Of a DNA stretch of 64,000 nt, positions 27,016 through 36,522 are shown in pieces; position 1 is the first letter of the stretch, and the number at the start of each line of letters is the position of its first letter. The notes beneath the pieces are model-generated. The model searched no databases. It worked only from the letters and a program-made list of their open reading frames with translations, and had not been told where the DNA came from. The stretch covers positions 1 to 64,000 of the forward strand of contig CAZSLC010000007.1 in assembly GCA_964607675.1 (NCBI GenBank), in the 5' to 3' direction. The DNA is from CAZSLC01 sp964607675. GTDB taxonomy: Bacteria; Bacteroidota; Bacteroidia; Bacteroidales; UBA932. Both the position numbers and the translations under genes were made by a program.

Positions 27016-28251
27016 ATGAAAAGAAACATTATAAAATTAATGTCAGTTTTACTATTCATAGCACTGACATTGTCTTGCGCAAATCAACAACAACAACAAA
27101 AGCCTAAATATGTTTTTTATTTCATTGGTGATGGAATGGGATTTACCCATCTATCCATTTCAGAGGCATATCAACAATATATGGAAAATGGTGAAATAGG
27201 GAGTAAGCCTCTATCATTTACCCAGTTTCCAGTGATGGGAATGGCCACAAACTACTCAAAATCACACATTATCACTTGTTCATCCGCAGCAGGCACAGCA
27301 CTTTCAACAGGTCATAAGACAAATAATTATTATTTAGGAGTATCACCAGATAGCACCAAACTCGAAAGCATAAGTTATAAAATTCACAACTCTGGTAAAA
27401 AAGTAGGCATTTTAACAAGTGTAACCATAGACCACGCAACTCCAGCAGCATTTTATGCCCACTCTATATCGAGAAGCGATTATTACTCAATAGCAAAAGA
27501 GATAGCCACATCTGGTTTCGAATTCTTTGCAGGAGGTGGACTGCTAAAACCCACAGGTGAAAAGGAAGATCAACCCTCAGCATATGACTATATCGAAGAG
27601 AATGGATACACCATCCTCTCTGGAATCGAAGATTTTGAAAAAAATAAAACAACTTCAGATAAAGTACTTCTCCTACAAAACAATGGGCGTGAAAGTAGGG
27701 ATCTCCCATACGCTATTGACAGAAAAGAGGGTGACACGAAACTATCCGACCTCGTAAAAGCAGCAATAGAATACCTTGACAATGAAAATGGATTCTTCAT
27801 GATGGCTGAAGGTGGTAAAATAGATTGGGCATCACATGCCAATGATGCCAAAACTGCAATATTAGAGACGATTGACTTCTCAAATGCAATTGAAGTTGCC
27901 TACAAGTTTTATCTTGAACATCCCAACGAAACATTGATTGTTGTCACTGCGGACCATGAAACAGGGGGACTATCATTTGGCAAAGAGAAAGGATATGAAG
28001 TATATTTCGAAGAGTTAGATAGCCAAATAAGTTCAAAAGATGTAACTGCAGACACATATGAGAAGGGGGGGGCTAAAAAAGAAATTGAAGAGGCAAATAA
28101 AAAGGCAAAAATAGGATGGAGCACCAAAAGCCACACTGGCACAGCAATTCCAATATTTGCTATTGGAATAGGGAGTGAAAACTTTGCAGGGAGAATGGAT
28201 AACACCGACATTCCAAAAAAGATTTGCAAATCACTGGGAATTGCATTCTAA
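27016..28251 (+). CDS. Alkaline phosphatase, lipoprotein
   Basis: Phosphomonoesterase of the PhoA superfamily, probably anchored in the envelope: the signal peptide ends in a lipobox with Cys21 (LTLSC). Metal-binding D39 (FIGDGMG), the TADHETGG motif and the HTGTAIPIFAIG motif are present. At the nucleophile the sequence is T87-C88-S89-S90-A91; E. coli has T-D-S-A, so the nucleophile Ser is kept but the preceding metal-linked Asp is replaced by Cys. Length 411 aa is normal. A G8 run lies at 28065-28072. It stands alone between the energiser block and asnS. Confidence 0.88.
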   Translation: MKRNIIKLMSVLLFIALTLSCANQQQQQKPKYVFYFIGDGMGFTHLSISEAYQQYMENGEIGSKPLSFTQFPVMGMATNYSKSHIITCSSAAGTALSTGHKTNNYYLGVSPDSTKLESISYKIHNSGKKVGILTSVTIDHATPAAFYAHSISRSDYYSIAKEIATSGFEFFAGGGLLKPTGEKEDQPSAYDYIEENGYTILSGIEDFEKNKTTSDKVLLLQNNGRESRDLPYAIDRKEGDTKLSDLVKAAIEYLDNENGFFMMAEGGKIDWASHANDAKTAILETIDFSNAIEVAYKFYLEHPNETLIVVTADHETGGLSFGKEKGYEVYFEELDSQISSKDVTADTYEKGGAKKEIEEANKKAKIGWSTKSHTGTAIPIFAIGIGSENFAGRMDNTDIPKKICKSLGIAF

Positions 28252-28285
28252 CTAATAATATATTGAATAAAAATACTTTTTTGTA

Positions 28286-28293
28286 TAACTTCG
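28286..28293 (+). promoter_or_regulatory. Promoter of asnS
   Basis: TAACTTCG differs from TAnnTTTG at one position and has TTG at 28263-28265, 20 bases upstream, a good -33/-7 spacing. The box ends 26 bases before the asnS ATG. Confidence 0.5.
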
Positions 28294-28319
28294 CACATCG
28301 AAACGAGAATTAAATAAAA

Positions 28320-29711
28320 ATGGAAAATAAAAGAATAAAAATAGCACAACTGCTAAACGAGAATCCTGGCCAGAGTATATTAGCTAAGGGATGGGTAAGA
28401 ACTAAACGTGGCAATAAAAATGTAATCTTCATAGCGTTGAATGATGGTTCAACCATTAATAATATACAAGTAGTATGCGACACCTCTTCATTTTCTGAAG
28501 ATCTTTTAAAATCCATTACCACAGGGGCATGCATTGCTGTAATAGGCGATTTAGTAGAATCCTTAGGAAGCGGTCAACATGTTGAAATACAGGCGAAAAA
28601 TATCAAATTGTATGGTGCTGCAGACCCCGATAAATACCCATTGCAAAAGAAAGGTCATAGCATGGAGTTTCTTCGTGAGATAGCTCACTTAAGACCAAGA
28701 ACCAATACTTTTGGAGCTGTATTAAGGATTCGCCACGCTATGGCATACGCCATCCATAAATATTTCAATGACAAAGGATTTTGCTATTTACATACACCTC
28801 TAATCACTGCATCAGATGCAGAAGGGGCAGGTGCAATGTTCCAAGTGACAACCCTTGATCTCGATAATATTCCACGTACAAAAGAGGGAAAAGTAGATTA
28901 TTCACAAGACTTTTTTGGCCGCCACACCAGCCTTACGGTAAGCGGGCAATTGGAAGGTGAACTTGGAGCGATGGCACTCGGAGAGATTTACACATTCGGT
29001 CCAACATTCCGGGCAGAAAACTCCAACACTCCAAGGCACCTTGCAGAATTTTGGATGGTAGAACCAGAGATGGCATTCTACGAAATCCAAGAGAACATGG
29101 ATCTTGCTGAAGATTTTATTAAATACCTGGTAAAATACGCACTCAACAACTGCATTGACGATTTGACATTCCTCAACAACATGATTGACAAAGAACTTAT
29201 TACACGACTTAAAAGTATCGTCAATACCAAATTTGTAAGATTATCATATACTGAAGGGGTAGATATCCTAATTAAATCGGGTAAAAAATTTGAATATCCT
29301 GTGCAATGGGGAATAGATTTGCAAAGCGAACACGAAAGATATCTCGTAGAAAACCACTTCGGTAAACCTGTAATCCTTACCGACTATCCAAAAGAGATAA
29401 AAGCCTTCTACATGAAACAAAACGATGACGGAAAGACAGTTAGGGCCATGGATGTGCTATTTCCAAAAATTGGAGAGATCATTGGCGGATCACAACGCGA
29501 AGAGTCACTTGAAAAGTTACAACAGAGAATAGATGAGCTAAAAATGGATGTTTCTAATCTTTGGTGGTATCTTGATACGAGAAGGTTTGGGACTGCACCA
29601 CACAGTGGATTCGGCCTCGGATTTGAAAGATTGCTCCTTTTCGTAACAGGAATGTCAAATATCAGAGACGTAATCCCTTTCCCAAGGACACCAAACACCG
29701 CAGAATTTTAG
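28320..29711 (+). CDS. asnS: Asparaginyl-tRNA synthetase
   Basis: Class II aminoacyl-tRNA synthetase charging tRNA-Asn. An N-terminal OB-fold anticodon-binding domain (about residues 15-110) is followed by the catalytic core with motif 2 (FRAENSNTPRHLAEFWMVEPE-like, about 231-250) and motif 3 (GFGLGFERLLLFVTG near the end, then NIRDVIPFPRTP). Length 463 aa is normal. Its presence means Asn-tRNA need not be made only by the transamidation route. Confidence 0.96.
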   Translation: MENKRIKIAQLLNENPGQSILAKGWVRTKRGNKNVIFIALNDGSTINNIQVVCDTSSFSEDLLKSITTGACIAVIGDLVESLGSGQHVEIQAKNIKLYGAADPDKYPLQKKGHSMEFLREIAHLRPRTNTFGAVLRIRHAMAYAIHKYFNDKGFCYLHTPLITASDAEGAGAMFQVTTLDLDNIPRTKEGKVDYSQDFFGRHTSLTVSGQLEGELGAMALGEIYTFGPTFRAENSNTPRHLAEFWMVEPEMAFYEIQENMDLAEDFIKYLVKYALNNCIDDLTFLNNMIDKELITRLKSIVNTKFVRLSYTEGVDILIKSGKKFEYPVQWGIDLQSEHERYLVENHFGKPVILTDYPKEIKAFYMKQNDDGKTVRAMDVLFPKIGEIIGGSQREESLEKLQQRIDELKMDVSNLWWYLDTRRFGTAPHSGFGLGFERLLLFVTGMSNIRDVIPFPRTPNTAEF

Positions 29712-29715
29712 TATT

Positions 29716-30333
29716 ATGTTGATAATTGGTATAGCTGGAGGTACAGGCTCTGGAAAAACAACCGTTGTTAAAAAAATAACTAATTTTTTTAAGAAAAATG
29801 AAGTAGTGGTTATTCCACAAGATTCGTACTACAAGGACAAAAGTTTTTTACCACTTGAAGAGAGACAGCAACAAAATTTCGACCATCCTGAATCTATTGA
29901 TTTTGAACTACTTGTTTCTCAACTACAAACACTTAAAGAGGGAAAAGTGATTAAACAGCCCGTTTATTCATATATCACTTGTTCCAGATCTAAAACTGAG
30001 ACTATAGAGGTTCATCCCTCACATATCATTATAGTAGAAGGAATATTAATATTCACCTGCCATCAACTTAGGAAGTTACTTGATATCATGGTCTATGTCG
30101 ATGCTGATGCTGACGACAGACTACTTAGAGTAATATCAAGAGATATTATGGAGAGAGGAAAAAGCGTATCAAATGTAATGGAGAGATACGAAAAAACAGT
30201 GAAACCAATGCACTTGCAATTCATCGAACCGAGCAAAAGATATGCTGATATCATCATTCCGCAGGGAGGACACAATAAGGTGGCAATAGATATACTTATC
30301 GCAACCATTGAAAAAGCTCTTAAAAATAGATAA
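29716..30333 (+). CDS. udk: Uridine kinase
   Basis: Phosphorylates uridine and cytidine in pyrimidine salvage. The P-loop GGTGSGKTT is at residues 9-17, and IPQDSYYKD and NFDHPES are typical uridine kinase segments. Length 205 aa is normal. It starts four bases after asnS and its 3' end overlaps the next gene by 26 bases. Confidence 0.93.
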   Translation: MLIIGIAGGTGSGKTTVVKKITNFFKKNEVVVIPQDSYYKDKSFLPLEERQQQNFDHPESIDFELLVSQLQTLKEGKVIKQPVYSYITCSRSKTETIEVHPSHIIIVEGILIFTCHQLRKLLDIMVYVDADADDRLLRVISRDIMERGKSVSNVMERYEKTVKPMHLQFIEPSKRYADIIIPQGGHNKVAIDILIATIEKALKNR

Positions 30334-31027
30334 AGAGAAGAAAGCAGGTCTGTATCTGACAATAATAGTACATCTTATTGTCTTAATAATCTTTTTATCC
30401 ATATCCATCAATTCGACCTTGAAGAAAGAGACCTCATTTGTTCTTGATTTTACCAAACAAGAAGAGTTGGAGAAAGAACAAAAACAATTAGAGCTGGAAG
30501 AGAGTGTGAAAGAAGAACTTGATGCACTTATCTCACAAGCCAAAACTCAAACATTGAGAAATGTAGCAGTGGATGCATCTAATCTAAAGGATGACAGAAG
30601 CAAAAATCCATCTCAAGTGTATGAAGATGCTAAAAAATTACAAGAAAAACTTGATGCATCAAGACGAGAGGCCCAATCAGAACAGGGAGTAGATCAAATA
30701 GCAGAAACAAACAAAAAAGATGAGGATAAAAAGGAGCAAACATATAAAGGTCCTTCAGTCCTTTCATATAGTCTCAAAGGGAGAAAGGCCATAAGTCTCC
30801 CAATTCCCGCATACAAGTGCGTTGGAGGAGGGGATGTTGCTGTCACAATAATTGTTAATAGAAAAGGATATGTCACCGCAACACGAATAGTTGATGACGC
30901 ATCCTCTACAGACGATTGTTTAAGAGAATATGCCATAAAGGCAGCTAAAAGATCAAGGTTCACTGCCTCTGAAGAGGGCAGTGAAAGGGAAGTAGGTGAA
31001 ATATTGTACAGATTTATCCCTCAATAG
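30308..31027 (+). CDS. TonB-like energy transducer with TTG start
   Basis: Bitopic protein with a TonB-type layout: short basic N-terminus, one membrane helix (about residues 15-36), a long charged and probably helical or coiled-coil stretch (about 45-145), and a C-terminal TonB-like domain (about 155-239, with VAVTIIVNRKGYVTATRIV and KAAKRSRF). No ATG exists upstream of or within the TM segment; the frame can only start at the TTG at 30308, inside udk. The linker is Glu/Lys/Gln rich rather than Pro rich. Candidate partner of the ExbB/ExbD block upstream, but this is inferred. Confidence 0.8.
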   Translation: MKKLLKIDKEKKAGLYLTIIVHLIVLIIFLSISINSTLKKETSFVLDFTKQEELEKEQKQLELEESVKEELDALISQAKTQTLRNVAVDASNLKDDRSKNPSQVYEDAKKLQEKLDASRREAQSEQGVDQIAETNKKDEDKKEQTYKGPSVLSYSLKGRKAISLPIPAYKCVGGGDVAVTIIVNRKGYVTATRIVDDASSTDDCLREYAIKAAKRSRFTASEEGSEREVGEILYRFIPQ

Positions 31028-31029
31028 CC

Positions 31030-32613
31030 TTAATCAACGTTCACGGCTCTCTGTAAAACATTATCGATATCGTCAATTATTGGATAGAAAGCATTGTCTT
31101 CTAACTTTGAGTATCTACCAATCAATGCTCGTAATTGTGTCATTATTACCTTTCCAGATTCGTCCCATTGTGCTTTCGGTACATCAACAGAATTGGCCCT
31201 CAAATAAGAATAGAGAGCACTCTGAAGATTCATATTATCAAGGAGTAAATTCAACTCCTCCATTTGGCTAACCTCACCAAGTTGAGAACGATATTTTTCC
31301 GCCATCTTCGCACTGAATTTCATCAATAAGGAACGTTTACTTATAGTTAGATATAGATTAGATACGCCAACAGTGTCAATTGGAACAAATATATCTGGTA
31401 TAATCCCACCCCCTCCATAAACAACCTTTCCTTTTGAGGTATAGAATTTCAATGAATCATTCTTTGGGATACTGTCATAGTCTGTCATCTCCCCATGAAT
31501 ATATCTATCTACTATGTCATAAGAGTAATCCTTATCTCCAACGCTATAAGGTTTTTGGATGGATCTTCCAGTCGGAGTATAAAATCTTGCAACAGTTATG
31601 TAAATACCTGATTTATCACTAAAATAAATTGGTTCTTGGACTAGCCCTTTTCCAAAAGAACGTCTTCCAATAATATTGCCTCTATCATTATCTTGAATTG
31701 CACCCGCCATGATCTCACTTGAAGAGGCAGAGTTTTCATTAATTAAAACTGACAATTCCATATTCAGCAATTTACCCATTCCATCAGCAAAGAACTCCTG
31801 TTTATTTCTATGGAGTCCCTGCATATATACTATTAGATCACCTTTATCAAGAAACTCATTGGATAACAAAAGTGCTTGGTCAAGAAAGCCTCCAGTATTA
31901 TCCCTTAAATCAAAAATCAGTTTATTTGCCCCGTTTTCTACCAATGGTGTAACTGCCTTCATGAACTCTGAATAGCTATTCTTAGAGAACTTAGAGAGCT
32001 TTACATAGGCAGTAGTGTCATTAAGCATATAGGCAACATCTATACTTTTGACTGGTATTTTTCCCCTAACGACATCAAAAGAGAGTGCCTCTTCCCCCCT
32101 TAAGACACCAATATTGACCTTTGTACCCGATTTCCCCCTCATCAGAGCAACCATCGAATCTTGAGGAGTTTTGGTGCCAGCAATTACCCTCTCCCCCACC
32201 TTAATAATTTTATCCCCAGACAATAGTCCAGCTTTTTCTGAAGGACCTCCAACAATTACATTTATCACAATAGCAGTATCTTCGGGAACATTAAAAAGGA
32301 GCCCTACTCCATCGAAATTGCCCTCTAACCCCTCTCGCGAATCTTCCAAGTCTTTAGGCGGAAGATAAACAGTATGTGGATCCAGCTTTTTTAGGACCAA
32401 TGGAATCACTGTTTCATTAATCTTTGTAAAATCAACGCTATCCACATAATTCTCCTCTATCTGCTCATAAATAAGTGCCAATTTACCAATACGATTGTAA
32501 CGCTCGATAATCATATTGTTCTTTTTGGTATATACAATAGTTGTTGCCAAACTTCCCAATAAAATCAAGGCAACGCTCCATAAAAGGAGTTTAAATACAT
32601 TTTTCTTATCCAT
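31030..32613 (-). CDS. C-terminal processing protease, S41 family with PDZ domain
   Basis: Membrane-anchored or periplasmic serine protease of the Ctp/Prc family. I use the ATG at 32613 (MDKKNVFK); a non-ATG extension would overlap the preceding gene. One N-terminal membrane segment (about residues 10-28) is followed by a PDZ domain (about 90-175, including GVGLLF and SEKAGLLSGD), then the S41 core with the catalytic Ser in NENSASSSE and Lys in RRSFGKGLVQ. Length 527 aa is usual for the Bacteroidota form. It is the last gene of a five-gene minus-strand set and ends two bases from the convergent TonB-like gene. Confidence 0.92.
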   Translation of the reverse strand: MDKKNVFKLLLWSVALILLGSLATTIVYTKKNNMIIERYNRIGKLALIYEQIEENYVDSVDFTKINETVIPLVLKKLDPHTVYLPPKDLEDSREGLEGNFDGVGLLFNVPEDTAIVINVIVGGPSEKAGLLSGDKIIKVGERVIAGTKTPQDSMVALMRGKSGTKVNIGVLRGEEALSFDVVRGKIPVKSIDVAYMLNDTTAYVKLSKFSKNSYSEFMKAVTPLVENGANKLIFDLRDNTGGFLDQALLLSNEFLDKGDLIVYMQGLHRNKQEFFADGMGKLLNMELSVLINENSASSSEIMAGAIQDNDRGNIIGRRSFGKGLVQEPIYFSDKSGIYITVARFYTPTGRSIQKPYSVGDKDYSYDIVDRYIHGEMTDYDSIPKNDSLKFYTSKGKVVYGGGGIIPDIFVPIDTVGVSNLYLTISKRSLLMKFSAKMAEKYRSQLGEVSQMEELNLLLDNMNLQSALYSYLRANSVDVPKAQWDESGKVIMTQLRALIGRYSKLEDNAFYPIIDDIDNVLQRAVNVD

Positions 32614-32614
32614 A

Positions 32615-33031
32615 TTAATATTTACATACCTCAATATTAGCTCGCCTCAACAAATCTATCCCATCTGTAACTCTATATTCATCTTGATATATCACCCTCT
32701 TGATACCAGCCTGTATTATCAATTTAGCACATTCTAAACATGGCGCAGCTGTTACATAAAGGGTTGCCCCCTCACTACTATTACTTGATTTTGCTACTTT
32801 AGTAATAGCATTGGCCTCAGCATGAAGCACATATGGTTTAGTAAGACCTCCCTCCTGCTCACAGATATTTTCAAAACCAGAAGGGGTACCATTATACCCG
32901 TCAGAAATAATCATCTTATCTTTTACAATCAATGCACCTACTTGTCTCCTCTTACAATAGGAGTTTTCAGACCACACCCTCGCCATCTTGAGGTAGCTCA
33001 AATCGAATTGTTTTTGTTTTTCATCAGTCAT
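32615..33031 (-). CDS. comEB: Deoxycytidylate deaminase family protein
   Basis: Zinc-dependent deaminase, most likely dCMP to dUMP for thymidylate synthesis. The zinc motifs HAEANAI and PCLECAK (HxE and PCxxC) are complete, and an upstream CKRRQVGA segment is typical. Length 138 aa is normal. It is packed six bases after the AMP-binding gene and one base before the protease gene. Confidence 0.9.
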   Translation of the reverse strand: MTDEKQKQFDLSYLKMARVWSENSYCKRRQVGALIVKDKMIISDGYNGTPSGFENICEQEGGLTKPYVLHAEANAITKVAKSSNSSEGATLYVTAAPCLECAKLIIQAGIKRVIYQDEYRVTDGIDLLRRANIEVCKY

Positions 33032-33037
33032 AACAAA

Positions 33038-34690
33038 CTATCTTTGATACAAATATCTTTTAATACTCCTCTTTGGAGTCTTTTCAAACTCTTCTGGGAA
33101 AATTTCAACTGAAGAGATATGAGAATAATTTGGAAAATGTTCATTCATAGCCTTCACACTCTCTTCGAAAATATTTTGCAAATCTTGCTTGCTCAAGCCA
33201 TCAGTATCTACTTTTTCAAACTCAGGGTAAATCAAAGCCACCAACTTTCCATCATCTTCAATCACCAAGGACTCAAGAACATAAGGCATATTATTAATCT
33301 CACTTTCAAGCTCTTCAGGATATATATTTTGTCCTGAAGGGCCAAGTATCATACTTTTACAACGCCCTCTGATATACAAAAAACCATCCTTATCAACAAC
33401 GCCAAGATCGCCAGTTCTAAACCAACCATTCTTTGTGAATGCTGCCTTAGTAGCATCAGGGTTTTTAAAATATCCTAAGAAAACATTATCTCCTTTCAAT
33501 AAGATCTCACCTGCAATGTTTTCTGGATCTGGGGAATCAATTTTTATTTTCATACGTGGAGCAGCTTTTCCACAGGAATACAATCTCGTATTATCCCAAG
33601 GCGCATATGAGATAATGGGGCCGCACTCTGTCATTCCATATCCAACTGTAAACTTAAACCCTATCTTTCTAAAAAATCTTTCAGCCTCTCTATTAAAGGC
33701 GGCTCCCCCCACAATAACCTCTTTAAATGCCCCTCCAAAAGCCTCCTCCAAAGAGGAGTTAATTTTTCTATTGATTCTTTGATCTATAACAGGCAGCTGC
33801 ATAAGAAGTCTTATATCTCTTCGCTCAATCATTGGCTCCAATTTTTTCTTGTATATCTTCTCAATAATCATCGGTACAGAAATGATGATATCAGGTTTAA
33901 TAGATGCAAAAGAATCAAGGATGATTTTTGGAGATGGTAGTCTGTTCAAGAAATGGACATGGGCACCTACCGTCATTTCAAATAAAAATTCGAACATCAT
34001 TCCATAGAGGTGGGCACTTGGCAACAATGAAACACAGTTTGTGGTATTATTCATATGTGGTTCAACCTCCCCAGCAAATAGGATATTGGATACAAGCGAC
34101 CTATATGGCAACATCACCCCTTTAGAAAACCCCGAAGTACCAGAAGTATAGCTAATCAAGGCAAGCTCATTGGGTGAATCCTTATAATAAGAGATAGACT
34201 CTTGATTAAAACTATTTGGATATTTCTTCCCAAATAACTCATTAAGATGCTCCCTCGCATCATACACAGCAAGATCCTTAGCATATAAAATTGAGAAGTC
34301 ATTTAAAAGTACAATGGCATCAAGATTAGGCATTTCACTCTGAGACATCCCCTCCCAAACCACATCTCCAACAAACAACAATCTCGCCTCTGAATGATTT
34401 ACAAGATGATAAATATTGGATGTTTTAAATTCGTGCAGAAGTGGAACTGGCACTGCTCCATACGTCAGCGAAGCAAGAAAAGTAATACACCAATTGGATT
34501 GATTTCTCGAACATATTGCGATTTTATCCCCCTTTTTGACTCCACAGATCTTAAAAATTATATGGATTTTTTCAATCCTTCTTGCCACATCACGGTAAGA
34601 TAGAGTCTCTCCTTTGTAATCAGAGAGAGCTTGGCAATTCCAGTTTGTTCTAAAACTCTCTTCGAGTAATTTATTTAGCGAATGATACAT
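33038..34690 (-). CDS. AMP-dependent acyl-CoA synthetase/acyl-ACP ligase
   Basis: Adenylate-forming enzyme that probably activates fatty acids. The P-loop SYTSGTSGFSKGV (about residues 181-193), the VGYGMTECGP motif and the WFRTGDLG motif are clear, as is the C-terminal KRSIKRYLY segment bearing the candidate catalytic Lys. The start is the ATG at 34690; the GTG at 34711 would overlap the ABC gene. Length 550 aa is normal for long-chain forms. Next to an MsbA-like exporter it suggests a lipid theme. Confidence 0.87.
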   Translation of the reverse strand: MYHSLNKLLEESFRTNWNCQALSDYKGETLSYRDVARRIEKIHIIFKICGVKKGDKIAICSRNQSNWCITFLASLTYGAVPVPLLHEFKTSNIYHLVNHSEARLLFVGDVVWEGMSQSEMPNLDAIVLLNDFSILYAKDLAVYDAREHLNELFGKKYPNSFNQESISYYKDSPNELALISYTSGTSGFSKGVMLPYRSLVSNILFAGEVEPHMNNTTNCVSLLPSAHLYGMMFEFLFEMTVGAHVHFLNRLPSPKIILDSFASIKPDIIISVPMIIEKIYKKKLEPMIERRDIRLLMQLPVIDQRINRKINSSLEEAFGGAFKEVIVGGAAFNREAERFFRKIGFKFTVGYGMTECGPIISYAPWDNTRLYSCGKAAPRMKIKIDSPDPENIAGEILLKGDNVFLGYFKNPDATKAAFTKNGWFRTGDLGVVDKDGFLYIRGRCKSMILGPSGQNIYPEELESEINNMPYVLESLVIEDDGKLVALIYPEFEKVDTDGLSKQDLQNIFEESVKAMNEHFPNYSHISSVEIFPEEFEKTPKRSIKRYLYQR

Positions 34691-34691
34691 A

Positions 34692-36515
34692 TTAAAATGT
34701 TTGTAGTTCACAAAGATGGGAATATATCCCTTTTTGTTTCAATAATTCTGCATGCGTCCCTCTTTCAATAATTGTGCCCTGTTGTAATACCACAATTTCA
34801 TCAGCATGCTGAATTGTAGAGAGCCTATGAGCTATCACTATTGACGTTCTATTCTCCATTAATTTGGTGAGAGCATCCTGAACAAGGCGTTCGCTCTCTG
34901 TGTCGAGGGCAGAGGTCGCCTCATCAAGTATCAGAATGGGGGGATTTTTTAGCACCGCTCTTGCAATTGCAAGTCTTTGACGCTGGCCACCAGATAGTTT
35001 AGCCCCTCTATCTCCAATATTTGTATCATACCCATTGTCCATTTGGACAATAAATTCATCAGCATTAGCAATTTTAGCAGCTCTTACCACATCCTCACGT
35101 GTGACATTTTCCATTCCGAAAGTGATATTATTCAGGACAGTGTCATTGAAAAGAATAGCTTCTTGAGTAACAATCCCCATAAGGGAAATAAGATCCTTCT
35201 GATTGTATTCTCTAATGTCATGACCATCTAAGTAAATCCCCCCTTCACTCACATCATAGAAGCGGGGAAGCAAATCTGCCATAGTTGATTTTCCAGCTCC
35301 AGAAGGGCCTACTATTGCCACCATTTTCCCCTTGGAAATATCAAGATTGATCCCTTTTAGGACAGGTTCATGCTCATAACTAAAACTGACATTTTTAAAC
35401 TCAATTTTGTCATTAAAAGAGGAGACACTTATAGGATTTTCCACATTTTTTATAGCTGCCTCCTGATCAAGGATTGCAAAAATTCTGTTTCCAGAGACCA
35501 AACCTTTCTGAACATTGGCGTAGGCAGTTGCAATGGCCTTTGAAGGCTCAAGGACTCTCCAGTAAAAACCAATATAAACGACAAAGGCAGGGAGAGACAT
35601 CCCCAACTCCCCATTGATCTGTAACCATCCTCCATAAAAAAGCACAGATGCAGCAACAGAAATACCCAAAAATTCTGATAGCGGAGAGGCAAGCTCCTGT
35701 CTTCTAAAAATAGATCTACTGACTACTTTATGCTCTTCATTAGTTGTTTCAAAATTGTCACGTACATATTTTTGAGCATTAAATGCTTTAATAATCCTTG
35801 CTCCCGATATTGCCTCCTCAAATTGGCTTATAATCCTACCCATCAGAGCTTGCGTCTGGGTAGCACCTCTCCTCAACTTTCTTGTTATCCCCCCTATCAC
35901 CAATGCCGATAGTGGCAATGTAAAAAGTGTAATAAGGGTTAGTTGCGGAGACATAATAAATAGACCTATTAAAAAACCTATAATCAAAAGTGGCTCCCTA
36001 AAAATAATATGGAAGCTACTTGCAACACTATTTTGAACTTCATTGACATCATTAGAAACACTTGATAGAATATCGCCCTTACGTTGACTATGGAAATAAC
36101 CAATATGTAGTTTTGTGATTTTCTGAAAAAGATCTGTACGGATATTTTTCATAATCACAGTTTTCATGTTGACCAAGATTCTTTGAGAAATGTACCTTGT
36201 AAGATTAGAAAAAAATGAGGCAGATATAAGTATCACACATACATACAAAAGCCCTTTTAAAACACCACTTGACTCCAATATATCTGTTAAATAATATTGG
36301 AAAACACCCTTTACATAGTCAAGCGTAAAGGAGAACTCTGGAATAACGCTATATTTTTCCACCGAATCAGGGTCAAAAAGGACTGTAAGCAAAGGATCTA
36401 TAAGGGCATAATTAGCAACTCCAAAAATAACTGATAAGATTGAGAGTATTAGATAAGTAGGCCAATATTTGCCATAGGGCTTGCCATATGCGAGAAGTCT
36501 TTTAAAAGTATTCAT
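34692..36515 (-). CDS. ABC exporter, MsbA-like (fused membrane and ATPase domains)
   Basis: Half-transporter with six membrane helices (about residues 1-330) fused to an ATPase domain with Walker A GPSGAGKST, signature LSGGQRQRL and Walker B ILILDEATSALD. Length 607 aa fits MsbA, which flips lipid A-core, but multidrug half-transporters share this layout. The neighbouring acyl-CoA synthetase-like gene favours lipid export as an inference. It starts seven bases after the upstream 739-aa protein gene ends. Confidence 0.88.
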   Translation of the reverse strand: MNTFKRLLAYGKPYGKYWPTYLILSILSVIFGVANYALIDPLLTVLFDPDSVEKYSVIPEFSFTLDYVKGVFQYYLTDILESSGVLKGLLYVCVILISASFFSNLTRYISQRILVNMKTVIMKNIRTDLFQKITKLHIGYFHSQRKGDILSSVSNDVNEVQNSVASSFHIIFREPLLIIGFLIGLFIMSPQLTLITLFTLPLSALVIGGITRKLRRGATQTQALMGRIISQFEEAISGARIIKAFNAQKYVRDNFETTNEEHKVVSRSIFRRQELASPLSEFLGISVAASVLFYGGWLQINGELGMSLPAFVVYIGFYWRVLEPSKAIATAYANVQKGLVSGNRIFAILDQEAAIKNVENPISVSSFNDKIEFKNVSFSYEHEPVLKGINLDISKGKMVAIVGPSGAGKSTMADLLPRFYDVSEGGIYLDGHDIREYNQKDLISLMGIVTQEAILFNDTVLNNITFGMENVTREDVVRAAKIANADEFIVQMDNGYDTNIGDRGAKLSGGQRQRLAIARAVLKNPPILILDEATSALDTESERLVQDALTKLMENRTSIVIAHRLSTIQHADEIVVLQQGTIIERGTHAELLKQKGIYSHLCELQTF

Positions 36516-36522
36516 TATAGTA

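Noticed and set aside
28065..28072. G8 run in the alkaline phosphatase gene as a phase-variation switch
   Set aside because: It is deep in the gene, and similar G runs occur in housekeeping genes such as tatD; kept only as a caution.
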